Origin: Diphasiastrum complanatum
Lineage: Eukaryota > Streptophyta > Lycopodiopsida > Lycopodiales > Lycopodiaceae
DNA length: 64,000 nt
Reading direction: 5' to 3'
NCBI GenBank assembly: GCA_029204225.1
Contig: CM055109.1
Location: 36,342,496 to 36,406,495, forward strand
Within the stretch, counting starts at the first letter, position 1. The number at the start of each line of letters is the position of its first letter. The position numbers were made by a program, and so were the translations under genes. Below, piece by piece: positions 1-10,252 of this stretch. The notes beneath the pieces are model-generated. The model was not told the origin of the DNA. It was given only the letters and a program-made list of their open reading frames with translations, and searched no databases.

Positions 1-453
1 GAAAGATAGCATTATCCGGAATTAGTAGCCACAAAATTCTATACCCCCTTATGACTAAGATGAGTAATCATGGAAGATGCAACCGAGAACCAACTCTAAG
101 GGAAGGGGAAAACTGACAAACATATAATCAAGGTTACAATAGGGAAATGAGACTAAAACCTCTCATCATTAGAAAAAGAAGAGCTTTTAGAGGGAGCTTT
201 GATCCAGAAGGGGGTCATAAGCTAAGAAGAGATTATGCATTGCGAACCCAAATAAGGGACATGGCTGACATCACTTCCAATCAATAGGAGGATTTTTTGG
301 GGTACAAGGAAAAATAACAAACAGACAAGACAAGGGGGTTTTGAATGGGGAGGGGATCCCCAATTGCACATAGTACTGAATGAGAGATAAGGACATGTTA
401 TTGAGGGCTATACTTGGTTCTAGAAGTCAAACACAGTGATAGATAAATGAGTG
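1..453. other. Unassigned repeat-derived sequence
   Basis: No open reading frame of note and no recognisable retroelement domain. The composition (purine-rich, many GAGA/AAGG words) resembles the family T LTR that follows, so this is probably the remnant of an internal 3' region. I see nothing functional in it. Confidence 0.3.
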
Positions 454-1743
454 TTGTTGGCAAATTTTGAAGAATCCCCAAGATGCCGAGCCAAGCTATT
501 CTAAAAGAGCACCTCTCACCTAGACCGAGGAGGTCCTTGAGGAAGAGAGAAGGATGAAGATGAGAGCCGAGCATGAGAGAGGAGGAATACTGGCTAGGAA
601 TACAGTTTAAATCATGTGAGCCTCATGGTGAATCCCAAGAGAAGGAATGACCATGTAGGAGCTAGTAGTATTTCTAGGCAATGTAATAAATGCAAGTCGA
701 CCCTCTTAAATATCTTACAGTGAACCACCTTTTGATGGTGACCTATAGTGGAAGAGCTAATTCCACTTGAAATTTGTAATTGGTGGAATTGCCACTTAGG
801 CTCCACATGGGCAGACTCTTGGGTTATTTAAGAGCCCCCTCTCTTGTGAGGGAGCTTTAAATGTAATGTCATTTGCTCTTGTTTCGAATAAGAAGATCTT
901 CCACGAGTTTTTGACATTCTTGAAGCTCCTTGTTCATGATAGCTTTCTTGAGTGATTCTATTATGAGTATGCCCTTCTATTTCTTTGAATGTGATTGTGG
1001 ATTAATTGTGAAATATATAATTTCTGCATTCTTTCATTTTGTAATGTGGATTAGAGTGGATTAGATCTCTTATTCTATGTTTTTAACGTAGTTTCAGCAT
1101 ACAAGTAAACTAAGCAGGTTGGAAATGTGGTGTAGATCTTGCATAACCTAGACATTCCAGTTCTTGATGTCCTTGGGTAGTCCAAGAATCAAGAAATGAG
1201 TGTTTCTTGATCCTTGGATTTTCAATATGTTGTTAGGTAATTTGAAGAAACCAAGAGTTTCTATCTTTCAAAGCCTTACAATTTTTTCTTAGTTTTTTTT
1301 CCTTTGCTGTTTTTAGCGACTGTGAATTTTGAGCTATGTCTTGCACAGTCTGCATTTTTGAACTGTTTTGTCACACAGTTCGCATTTTAGGGTCATGAGA
1401 AAAATTCATCCGTAGGTCTAAAATACTTAGAAAATAAATCTAAGAATTTTTTCCGACACTATCGCATTTCTCACATTTTTGCGAGAAAAGCGAACTATCC
1501 CTAAAAAGCCTTAGAAAGGTTTAGACCCTTAGAAATAGGGACACTCACTCTTAGAAAAGTGAATTTTGCCTTAGAAATGGTTTATGTCCTACTGTCGCGT
1601 TTTTTGCCTTTCGAGAAAAAGCGACACTGTCGCCAAAATGCCTTGAAACTAGTTTCTGGCCTACTGTCAACTTTTTCGCCTTTTCGTAAAAAAGTGTCAC
1701 CTACCCTTAGAAAAGAGACATTGTCCTACAGTCGTGTTTTTTG
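454..1743 (+). repeat. Degenerate LTR fragment related to family T
   Basis: Positions about 556-665 (GAGAGCCGAG, then CATGTAGGAGCTAGTAG) align with 37884-37995, inside a family T LTR whose start is clear. A possible LTR start TGTTGGCAAATTTTG lies at 454 and a TATA-like TTATTTAAGAG at about 824. The segment runs into a hairpin-rich stretch and then into the terminal 138 bp shared with the Copia-A 3' LTR. It is either an unrelated LTR that replaced most of the Copia-A 5' LTR, or the divergent body of that LTR. Confidence 0.45.
1462..1700. repeat. Series of hairpin-forming degenerate repeats in LTR
   Basis: Three successive dyads have TCGC/TGTC arms and T-rich/A-rich stems: 1462-1493, 1593-1626 (TGTCGC...GCGACA with a TTTTT/AAAAA inner stem) and 1665-1699. 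The last two lie in a loose tandem repeat of about 70 bp whose units start CCTTAGAAA or CCTTGAAAC. Related words recur near 46250-46350. Confidence 0.5.
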
Positions 1744-1881
1744 CAATGCTTTGTCAAATTCATTTGTATCAAAGGTAGCATTAGAATGCTTTGCCATTTT
1801 TAGCTTTTGTAGCTTGTTGTGCAAAGATCTTAGCCAAGTATTTTAAGAGTTTGGATCCATTCAAGATCCACTTTTTTCACA
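1744..1881 (+). repeat. Copia-A 5' LTR, terminal 138 bp
   Basis: The segment from GCAATGCTTTGTCAAATTC to TTTTTTCACA matches 6977-7114 nearly base for base, and it ends directly at a primer binding site. The two LTRs lose similarity upstream of 1744, so the 5' LTR is truncated or chimeric. Confidence 0.8.
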
Positions 1882-1893
1882 TGGTATCAGAGC
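1882..1893 (+). other. Copia-A primer binding site
   Basis: TGGTATCAGAGC, complementary to the 3' end of initiator tRNA-Met, directly follows the LTR terminus TTCACA. This is the standard minus-strand priming site of plant copia elements. Confidence 0.9.
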
Positions 1894-3015
1894 TGGCCGG
1901 CCGCTATTTATAGTAAAATTACCATTTATGGTGATATTTGGATGTTTGATCAAGTTCTAGCATGATTATGCATTGCATTGTTGATCAAATCTTACTAACC
2001 TTTGTTTTGTGAGTTGAACTTGTGGATCAAAAGCATATTTCAGGTCTATTGAAGATCAAAGGCTAAAAAGAAGCTATTTTGGATCAGATCATAACACCTA
2101 ATCATTTTTTGATTGTGAGGCTTGTGCATATTCAATACTAACAATGTTTTGTTCAATCTATTGTTGACAATCTCCACTTCTGTGGATAAACACTCTCCTT
2201 TGTGGATGAACATTCTCCTTAGGTGGATGACCCTTCTCCTTACGTGGATGACAAATACTCTTTGAGTGATTTTGTAATTCTCCAAAATGATGAGCAAAGC
2301 TCCCACTTGGATGAAAGATCCCCTTTTGGGTGAACAGATTGTCAACAATCTTTTGCATAAATTTTGGTGTACTTTGTTGAGCATGTAAGTAACTATCCTT
2401 ATGTGATTTGATTGGAGCATTTGCTGGAATGTTCTAACCATTATTCAAATGTGTTTTCAGGTTCTTAACAGGTTGAGGAACATTCTCATGTGAAGTGATC
2501 TTAGATCTACATCTAAACACCAAGATTTGACAAGCTAGTGAAGCTAGTCTTGTGATTCACTAAGTGTGCTCTTTCATTCACCTCTAAAGCTTGTATTTAT
2601 CATTTGATGGAGTTTATTAATTTTTAGAAGTGTGTTTTACATGTGGTTTTACAGGTTGAATCAATATCTTAGTGTGTTGATCAAGTTTGTTCAATTCTAG
2701 GTATTCTTGGCAGCCTAGTCTTGTGTATTTTCTAAGAATGCAAGTAACTCTTCGCATCATAACTTGATTGGTCACTTGCTGGAAAGTTTGAGAGCTTAAG
2801 CAAGAGTGTGTTCAGGTTGGTTTGAGTTTGTAATCCATTTTAGTGTTGCAAATGTTTCAATCTTCCTTTCTATGCTTGGAAACTAGCCAGGTTCAAGATA
2901 GAAGTGTTTTAGGGTCGTAGATCTGCTGAGATCTCCTTATCCAACATTTGTTGAGAGGAAAGTGAGTGCTAGGTGCATTAGGACAGAGCCTAAAAGTTAA
3001 AGAATCATTATATTC
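1894..3015 (+). other. Copia-A leader, non-coding
   Basis: A 1.1-kb untranslated leader between the PBS and the gag start. It carries a four-copy 20-21 bp tandem repeat at 2181-2262 and no long sense-strand frame. Minus-strand frames of up to 131 codons here cross the tandem repeat and look like chance. Confidence 0.6.
2181..2262 (+). repeat. 20-21 bp tandem repeat, four copies
   Basis: Copies start at 2181, 2201, 2221 and 2242, with consensus close to NNGTGGATGAACNTTCTCCTT. A fifth, weaker GGATGAA word follows at about 2308. The array lies in the retroelement leader. Confidence 0.8.
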
Positions 3016-3906
3016 ATGGCTTCCAATGGTGGGATCATGTTAGAAACTAATGATAGGTTGAGTTCATCAAACTACTCTACCTAGAAAGTGAGGATGGAAT
3101 CCTTACTTGAGTTGAATGAACTCATAGACATAGTTGCGGGAACTAAAGAGAGACTAAAAACAGTTCAAGAGCAACAAAGGTTTGATAAGAAGACTAAAAG
3201 GGCTTTTCATATCATTAAAATTAAGGTTACCAATGAACTTCTCAAGGAACTTGGTAAGTGTCAAAGTGCAAGTGAGGCATGGAATGCCGTGAAGAAACTC
3301 TTTGAATCAAAGTCTAGATCTAGGACCCTAAGGAGGCAAATATTTTCTAGTAGACAAAGAGAGGGAGAAAGTGCTCATGCATTTGTCTTGAGGGTTAAGT
3401 CCTTAAGTGATGATCTAGCATGCATTGATGAAAGCATAAAAGATGGTGAAATAGTCCAAGTTATGTTGAATGGTTTGCTAGATAAACATGCTAACCTTGT
3501 GCAAAGTTTTGCCATTCAAAGAGTCTTGCCAAGTGTGGTTGACTTGCAAGAAATCTTATTGGCTGAAGAACATAGGTTGCAATCAAAGCTTGATGGTGCA
3601 TCCTTGCAAGGTGGAGGTGAAGAGGCTTTCTTCACAAAAGGCAAAGTCAAAGGCAAAGGTAAAGGCAAAAGGAAATGGTCCAAAGGTGGTAACTTGGATC
3701 ATGATGATCACTCTTCCTCCTCCTCTTATACTTCTTTTAGAAAGAAAGAAAAGTCAAAGTTCAAGTGCCTTTATTGTGGGATAAAAGGTCATTTTGCAAA
3801 TGAATGTCATAAGAAGCAAAGTAATGAAGGTAGCAAGCAAAACAACTTTCTTTTAATGAGGATCTATATTCTTGTGATTCTCTCACGATGTGTCCTTCAA
3901 GTCTAA
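3016..3906 (+). pseudogene. Copia-A gag with early stop
   Basis: Retrotransposon capsid/nucleocapsid protein. The start at ATG 3016 is chosen because MASNGG..ERLSSSNYS..WKVRMESLL matches the gag N-termini at 36242 and 51045. A TAG at 3082-3084 sits where both relatives have Trp (TGG to TAG), so the open part restarts at 3088. The gag core (residues about 50-190) is followed by a basic Lys-Gly-rich stretch and one CCHC zinc knuckle, CLYCGIKGHFANEC, at about 3766-3807. After the knuckle the frame drifts; a -1 shift near 3850 would lead into the protease frame. Gag binds and packages the RNA template in the cytoplasm. Confidence 0.85.
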
Positions 3907-5267
3907 TGTCAAGTGGAAGTGACAAGGATTCATGGTGGATAGATAGTGAATCTAGTTCACACATGACTAGTCACAAGGAGTTCTTTACTTCTTTGATCTC
4001 TTATGTTGGAACCAAAAAAGTGGTCCACATGCCAAATGGTGGTGAGTGTATGATCAAAGGTATTGGCTCAATTCCTATTTGTCTTTCTACTAATAGGAAT
4101 TCAAGGCTTGATGGTGTTCTTTACATTCCTTGGAATTTGCTAAGTGTTGGTCAAATGTTAAAGAAAGGGTACAAGACAAAGTTTGTTGGAGATGTTTGCT
4201 TCATTACTAAGGGAGATGTCTTGATTGCTAGGGGCAATAGACAAGGTAGACTTTACAAGCTTGATGCATTTGTTATGTCCAACAAGATGAATGAAATGGA
4301 TGTTGGTGGTTCTCTCAACTTTCAAAAGTCAATTCCTAGCATCAATAAAATTGGTAGATCTTATGCAAAGTCTAAAGAGCTTCCTTATGCTAGATCTAGG
4401 TTGAGATCTAATGAGCTTCTTGGAGATAGTTATTGTTGTGCTAATTTGGCAACTTCTGGTGAATCTATGATCAATGTTTTGGATTCATTGGATCTTGAAG
4501 ATGGACTAGTATTACCTACTAGTCAAATGGAGTCATGTGGTGCTAAATTAGTATCGTGTTTGAACTCTCTACTCATAGATTTCCAAGTCTTGGTGGCTCT
4601 TCAATGGAACTACATGGCAAGTGAAAAAAATGGAAAATGTAAGAAGAGATCTAACTTCATCAATGGAGGTGATGAAAGCTCTTCTTTGAAAATGGTTGTT
4701 GATAATGACTCATTTACTCATTTGGAAAAAGATGGTGCTTTGAGCATGTTTGAAGAAAAAATTTCTTTTGCATCTTTATGTGATGAGTCCAAGAAAGTCA
4801 TTTGTGCAACAAGTGGTGTCACACGTATTCATAAAGTAAGTAGATCAAAAGGTTCTATCATGAGACTTGGTGAGGAAGATCTCAAGTCAAAAGGGCGAAA
4901 TGAATGTGAAGTGTTCAAAGTAGGATGTACTTTGAATGATGCTTTTGTGAATGATAGTGAGGGTTCATTATCATTACCTATATCATTGATTAGAAGTCTA
5001 GGTTTGACAAGAAAAAGTACTTTAATCATTCTTATGTTGAAGGTATCATGTATTCTTTTCATGGCTTCTAATGTTCGAGATTCTTCCATTTCTTATGATG
5101 CAACTATCAAGAGGGAGATTGCTAACTTTTGTGGTGTGATCATTAAGAGGGAGTCTTGTGAAGGAAAGGGCAAAGGAAGAGTGACTCTTGGGAAGATCCA
5201 AGGCATGGATCTTACATCTATTCATCAACTCAAAGGATGCTATGATTGTGGTAGTGTTCATGCATGA
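3856..5267 (+). CDS. Copia-A protease region plus unassigned C-terminal part
   Basis: Open from 3856; first ATG at 3888, 459 codons. The N-terminal part is the copia retropepsin region: SWWIDSESSSHMTSHKEFF corresponds to the usual W-DSGAS-HMT site, but Gly after Asp-Ser is Glu, so activity is doubtful. The region continues to the linker GRLYKLDAF (about 4246-4272), which in relatives directly precedes the LWHRRLGH pre-integrase motif. That motif, integrase, RT and RNase H are all absent. The remaining 330 or so residues match no family I recognise; they are Ser/Lys-rich, without clear transmembrane or zinc motifs. The frame overlaps gag by 51 bp. Either a captured sequence or long-diverged spacer that happens to stay open. 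Confidence 0.6.
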
Positions 5268-5781
5268 TCAAGATGGCAAAAGGTTGGATGAAGAAGACTA
5301 CATGGAGCAACTCAAGTGGCAATTCCTTCAAGGAGAGGAAGATCTCATTGGTGAGCTCATTGAGGTTTGGTTTGAACTCAAATGGGATGGTTTGATTAAG
5401 TTTAATACTCACCTTCATCTACTCTACTTCATGTTGGATAGAATTGTAGAAATCTATCGTTTGGTTTATGATGGTGATATTGTTTACACTAACTATAGTG
5501 AAAGGTTGCAATCAAGCAATGATGAGATCTTGTGGGATGTCAATCATGTGTTTGAGAGGGAGTATCTTCAGAGGTTCAGATCTGAAGACGTTTATAAATG
5601 CAAAGTCCTTGATGTTTTATTGGAAAATCAAGATGTTCATCTTGAATTGCTTCATCAACACCAAGAGGCAAGTAGCAATTGGAATCTAGTCAAAAGCATC
5701 AAAGGGGACCCACATGGGCAAAGCATTTTGGATCTGTTTTTACAGGTTCTTGAAGGTTCAAGTAAGGTTTGGATGGAATAG
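5188..5781 (+). CDS. Unassigned ORF in Copia-A (197 codons)
   Basis: Overlaps the preceding ORF by 80 bp in another frame. The product is acidic and Leu/Glu-rich and looks soluble and helical (for example QLKWQFLQGEEDLIGELIEV). No retroelement or host domain is recognised. It sits where pol should be. Nothing here proves it is translated; the absence of stops over almost 600 bp is the only support. It may represent captured host sequence or degenerate element spacer. Confidence 0.35.
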   Translation: MGRSKAWILHLFINSKDAMIVVVFMHDQDGKRLDEEDYMEQLKWQFLQGEEDLIGELIEVWFELKWDGLIKFNTHLHLLYFMLDRIVEIYRLVYDGDIVYTNYSERLQSSNDEILWDVNHVFEREYLQRFRSEDVYKCKVLDVLLENQDVHLELLHQHQEASSNWNLVKSIKGDPHGQSILDLFLQVLEGSSKVWME

Positions 5782-6446
5782 TTATCATTGCTGGTTTTTA
5801 TGATCAAGTACATGTATTCATTCAAATATTGAAAGATATTGAAGTGGTCAATATGTTTACTTCGAAGCAAAGTTCAAGATCTAGCATTCTAGTGTTGGCA
5901 AATTGGCAAATTGTTGACAATGTAGGATCAAGGGTTGTATGCAGATCTTGTGGAGATACTTCAAGTATTTCTAGCTCAAGTTTTGCTCATTCAAATGGAG
6001 TAGAGAACACATCATTTTGGCATTCATTCACTCAAGGGCTTTCATGGATTGGAGATCTACAAAGGCATGGTGGTGATGGAGGTTCATTCATGGAGATACA
6101 TGGTGCATTCACTATGGGAATAGTGGAATGTGGAGGAGGCATTGAAACACTTGTTGGTTACTTTCACTTACAACTTGTTTGTTGCTGTTTTATAAAGAAT
6201 TCAAAGGTGGATACATGGAGGAATCCTTTCATTATGATTCTATGTTCTTTTACATGTATCTTGTTCACCATTCTATGTAAAATTGATGTAAGAAATAGTG
6301 AAGCATCCTATATGGACACTATTATCTATATCAAATATGTTGTACTTCATATTGTACATATTAGAACACTTGAGAAGAGATCTATTATCATGATGGAGAT
6401 CATTCTTAGGTTGGAGCAAAGTAGTGTTGTAAAACTAGCAAGTTAA
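5769..6446 (+). CDS. Unassigned ORF in Copia-A (225 codons), ends at the 3' LTR
   Basis: Starts 13 bp inside the previous ORF, shares the frame of the protease ORF, and stops 13 bp before the LTR, immediately upstream of the polypurine tract. The middle is Ser/Gly-rich; the C-terminal half has a hydrophobic stretch, MILCSFTCILFTILC, that could be one membrane segment. No domain recognised. Its position at the 3' end resembles extra ORFs known in some LTR elements, but homology to an envelope-type protein cannot be claimed. Confidence 0.35.
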   Translation: MDGIVIIAGFYDQVHVFIQILKDIEVVNMFTSKQSSRSSILVLANWQIVDNVGSRVVCRSCGDTSSISSSSFAHSNGVENTSFWHSFTQGLSWIGDLQRHGGDGGSFMEIHGAFTMGIVECGGGIETLVGYFHLQLVCCCFIKNSKVDTWRNPFIMILCSFTCILFTILCKIDVRNSEASYMDTIIYIKYVVLHIVHIRTLEKRSIIMMEIILRLEQSSVVKLAS

Positions 6447-6459
6447 GTTGAAGAGGGAG

Positions 6460-7114
6460 TGTGAAAATTGTCAACATTGCCTAGCTGGTTTGAGGCCTAA
6501 ATTGGCAATTTTTGTACATAGTTTTGGATCTATTCTGTCAAACGCGTGAAAAAGGCCTAGATACTTTTATTTTAGTATATATTTCATATTGAAGAAGTCT
6601 CAAACTTCAGGACCTTCGAAATGACACCAAAATCATGTTATTTGGACATATAGGCCAAATTTGGCTAATTTAGGCTACTAGTGCCCTAAAATTGGGTCCT
6701 AAGTTCTAGAGAGAGAAAAGAGAGTCATCTCTCTCACCTATATTAGGCTAAAATACGTGGAGAATAGGTTCGAGAAACTTATTGTATTGTTGAGAGAGAT
6801 CAATAGATCATTGTCATAGTTTCTTCCTCCATTGAGAGCATTGCTTTGTGTATTGTCTTCAAGCTATTGTGTATGTTCTTAGAAGTTTTCCAAAAGTGGT
6901 AGAGTGCCGTAGTAAGGCCTGTTTGCTATTATTTTTGGCTACCATCAGTACCTTTTATTAGTTTTTTTTGTCTCTTGAATGCTTTGTCAAGTTCATGTGT
7001 ATCAAATGTAGCATTAGGATGCTTTGCCATTTCTAGCTTTTGTAGCTTGTTGTGCAAAGATCTTAGCCAAGTATTTTGAGAGTCTGGATCCATTCAAGAT
7101 CCACTTTTTTCACA
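6460..7114 (+). repeat. Copia-A 3' LTR (655 bp)
   Basis: Begins TGTGAAAATTGTCAACATTG directly after the polypurine tract AAGAGGGAG (6451-6459) and ends CTTTTTTCACA at 7114. Only its last 138 bp match the 5' LTR. The sequence after 7114 (CCAGAG) has no matching duplication at the 5' side, so the target-site duplication is lost. Confidence 0.85.
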
Positions 7115-7430
7115 CCAGAGTCCTCCAAGATGGCCGAGGACAGAGCCAACAACGACAAGAACCCAACAACTTACTTGTGTGCTGATGTCTGTGCGACATC
7201 AACTTCAGATACACAAGAGATAATTTTTGATTCAGTCATGAATTTACAAATCAAGGCATTTAAGGTTCTAGATTAAAGAGGGGTGTTGGATTTCTATCCT
7301 ATCCATCCATATCTCTCTACTAATCTAGATCCATTCACTAAGTTGTTGTATATATATTTGTATAGTCGCATACCCTGAAGAATCACAAAGGAATCTGTGA
7401 AAATGTTTTCCCAATTGTTCAGACACCTTT
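7115..7430 (+). pseudogene. 3' end of a different copia element and LTR start
   Basis: A short frame to the stop at 7274-7276 (LQIKAFKVLD) is followed by a purine tract AAAGAGGGG and TGTTGGATTTCTATCC, a likely LTR start at 7284. The LTR piece seems to end before 7598, where the inverted repeat begins. Domain identity of the short coding end is uncertain. Confidence 0.4.
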
Positions 7431-7597
7431 CACTATTCAGCTATCCTCGATTGTTTGGCCATCCTCAATAGTTCGACCAGCAAAATTGGTAGAATTTTAA
7501 ATTGTTCTGATTGCATGCAAGTCAATATCCTATTTTGAGATATTGTGCTTGCATGGAATGTCTGCATGGTGATTCTCAGAGCGATTTTGACATGGAT

Positions 7598-7845
7598 GAG
7601 TGGTTTAGATCTGTTTTGAGTGACGCATGTGCTCTGACTGATAGATACAAAACTGGGTTTTATAGCTGACAATTTTCGTAGAACTTGATTTTACGTAAAA
7701 ATTCGTAATGGTAAAAATCAGTTCAATGTCACATGTCTTGCATGTTTGGTGGACATTAATGCGGTAGGGTTAAGAATCAAACAGTGAATCAAATTTTTGA
7801 TTTCAATTGCTTAATAACTGACAGTGATTTTTTACAAATTTATGG
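7598..7845. repeat. Inverted repeat, left arm
   Basis: Reverse complement of 8371-8623 over about 250 bp, at roughly 80-85 percent identity by eye, from GAGTGGTTTAGATCTG to AATTTATGG. Probably two copies of a gypsy LTR or leader segment in opposite orientation. The 525-bp spacer holds a minus-strand gag and integrase scrap. Confidence 0.8.
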
Positions 7846-7846
7846 A

Positions 7847-8161
7847 ACACTGTTGACCAAAAGTGACATGTGAACTTAGGATCTCTATCACTAACAAAGT
7901 GAAGTAACTACTCCACTTGGCCAGCCAGTCCTCAACGACTTCAGGTTTCTTCTCCTTCTTCTCTCCCTCATAAACCTCCGGTTGAAAACCGAGATTGGGT
8001 GAAGACATTAATTTGACTTGATTCAACAGAACCTCCATTTGCTGATCTCTCATCTGATTACGATTATTCATATCATTGAGCACCGTACTCAACTGTTGAC
8101 AAATCACCATGCAAGATGGTGCACCTGGATTTGCAGCTTGATTTGAAGTTTCTTCGGCCAT
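7847..8161 (-). pseudogene. Gypsy-1 gag N-terminus joined to an integrase scrap
   Basis: On the minus strand ATG at 8161 opens a gag N-terminus (MAEETSNQAANP..., then VYEGEKKEKKPEVVEDWLAK) that stops resembling gag at about 7904. The next 57 bp encode, in another frame, DRDPKFTCHFWSTV, part of the gypsy integrase core also seen at 10735 and 26330. A deletion of the intervening pol must have joined them. A second FWSTV-like piece lies at about 8222-8241. Confidence 0.7.
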
Positions 8162-8370
8162 CTCGACTTATCTATTATGGAAATTACTAAATTTAGTTAA
8201 TATCAGATTAACTTACAGTGAAGCACAGTTGACCAAAAGCGACTGAAATTGACTCCAACATGGTCAAATCACTATTTTTAGTCAATTTCATATATAATTC
8301 AAGAAACTGAAAAAAACTAAAAATTTTAAATTTTCGCACTTTTAATTTTTTTTTTAGAATTTCACGTTTT
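8162..8370 (-). other. Gypsy leader fragment
   Basis: AT-rich spacer between the gag start and the right inverted-repeat arm; a T-rich run lies at 8341-8355. No coding content seen. Confidence 0.3.
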
Positions 8371-8623
8371 CCATAAATTCATAAAAAACCATTGTCAATT
8401 ATTAAGCAATCGAAATCAAAATTTGATTCACTTTTCAATTTTTAGCCCTACTGCATCAATGTCCATCAGGTATGCAAGACATGCGACATTAAACTGATTT
8501 TTTACCATTACAAATTTTTACGTAAAACCAAGTTATACGGAAATTGCCATCTATAGAACCCAGTTTTGTATCTATCAGTCAGAGCACATGCATATAACCA
8601 CTCAAAATAGATCTAAACCACTC
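8371..8623. repeat. Inverted repeat, right arm
   Basis: Mirror of 7598-7845. Between this arm and the start of the RT region at about 8782 I see no gene. Confidence 0.8.
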
Positions 8624-8781
8624 AGAATATGAAGTTAGATTATTCAAAGTATGAAGATTTTTCAATATGTGCTATTCCAATTGTGGATGTTCTTGAAATG
8701 AATCTAAATGGTTGTGAATTCTCAGCAATTCTTAACTCAGTAGATTTAGACCATGAATAAGCAGTGAAAGAATAGATCACC

Positions 8782-9463
8782 ATATGAATTACCTCATGGT
8801 TTACCACCGTCTAGGTCAGTAGACCACAGCATTGAGCTAATTCCAGGGAGTCAACCTGTCTCTAGACAACCTTATAGGTTTTCTCAGAAAGAGGAGATAG
8901 AGATTTCAAATCAAATAGAAAACTACCTGAGGATGGGACATATACAACCTAGTAAATCACCATGGGGCGCTCCTGTTCTTCTTAAAGCGAAGAAAGATGG
9001 AGGTCTTCGATGTGTGTGGATTACAAGGGTCTTAATAAAGTGGCTATCAAAAATAAGTATCCATTACCTAGGATTGATGACCTTGTAGATCACTTGGGTG
9101 GAGCACGATATTTCACCAAGATAGATCTCAGGACAGGGTACTATCAAATAAGAATTAAGTCGAAAGATGTCCAAAAGACAAGATTTCATTCTAGATTTTT
9201 GTCATTATGAATTCTTTGTGCTACCATTTGGATTAACGAATGCTCCAGCAACGTTCCATCAAATGATGAATGATTTATTTCGTCCATATTTGGGAAAATT
9301 TGTGGTTGTATTTCTAGACAATATTCTCGTTTACAGTAAATCCTCAGTGGAACACGTAGAACACTTAAAAATCATTTTGATGAAACTTCGTCAGGAGTTA
9401 CTCTACACTAAAGAGTCCAAATGTGAATTCTTCAAGAAAGAGTTACTTTATCTCGGGTCATAA
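8782..9463 (+). pseudogene. Gypsy-1a reverse transcriptase, broken
   Basis: RT of a chromovirus-type gypsy element, which would copy element RNA into DNA in virus-like particles. The sequence opens PYELPHGLPPSR and continues through PYRFSQKEEIE and SPWGAPVLL. A one-base deletion near 9009 shifts the frame into [20 protein letters not shown] (9010 onward), and another near 9170 shifts into [17 protein letters not shown]. The catalytic motif is FLDN at about 9316 in place of FLDD/YVDD, so the second metal-binding Asp is lost. The frame ends at 9461-9463 with a TAA after LLYLGS. Confidence 0.9.
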
Positions 9464-10250
9464 GATCATAGTAAATGGGATCAAGATTGACGAGGATAAA
9501 ATCAAAATTGTGAGTGAGTTGCCAATTTTGGGAACTACGAGGCAAGTAAAGTCATTTTTTAGGTTTTACACTTTTCTTCAAGAGATTTATTGAGGACTAT
9601 GCTAAGTTAGCAACACCACTTAATAATCTCACAAAATGATTTGTTAATAAAAAGAAAAAGAGGAATCAACCTAGTCCACCACAATGATTGTTTCAGCTTC
9701 CGTGTTACAAATTGCAAATCTAGATTTACCATACATCGTGAGAACGGACGCAAGTGATGTTGCCATTGGAGTGGTTCTAGATAGGCCACTTGCGTTTGAG
9801 AGCAAAAAATTCACTGGTCCTTAGTTGCATTATACTACGCAGGAAAAGAAATTGTTTGCTGTAATCCATGCACTTAAAACATGGAGACACTACTTGTATG
9901 GTAGTAAGTTTGTAGTGTATACGGATCACTAGTCTCTTAAGTATTTTTGTAACCAACATGATCTTCGAGGGAGAAAAGCTTGATGGGCTGAATTGATGCA
10001 AGAATTTGATCATGAAATTCGTTACATAAGAGACAGCTCTAATCAAGTTGTGGATGCTCTTAGGCAGATAGGTGAACTGAACGAGTTGTCATTCACCCGG
10101 ATTTCTACGGATCTATATCTTTTGTTGAGAGAAAAATATGAATCAGACTCCCATTTTGGTCATATTTGGAATATTGTTCAGACTGGAAGAAATGTGGCAG
10201 TGTTGAGTCATAAACACAGGGGACTCAACTAACTAAGAAAGATAAGAAGA
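9464..10250 (+). pseudogene. Gypsy-1a RNase H and connection region, broken
   Basis: The RNase H signature can be read across frames: TDASDVAIGVVL (about 9748), a RPLAFESKKF block with a stop, YTTQEKKLFAVIHALKTWRH (about 9832) and VYTDH followed by a stop where Gln is expected (CAG to TAG, about 9930). The open part resumes at 9993 (MQEFDHEIRYI). RNase H would remove the RNA template during reverse transcription. Several nonsense codons make it inactive. Confidence 0.85.
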
Positions 10251-10252
10251 TT

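Noticed and set aside
2046-2441. 131-codon minus-strand frame in the Copia-A leader
   Set aside because: Antisense to a retroelement leader and built partly on a 20-bp tandem repeat.
3840-3906. Possible programmed -1 frameshift between gag and protease of Copia-A (CTTTTAA)
   Set aside because: Copia elements normally use one gag-pol frame, relatives here do so, and a simple indel in the T-run explains it.
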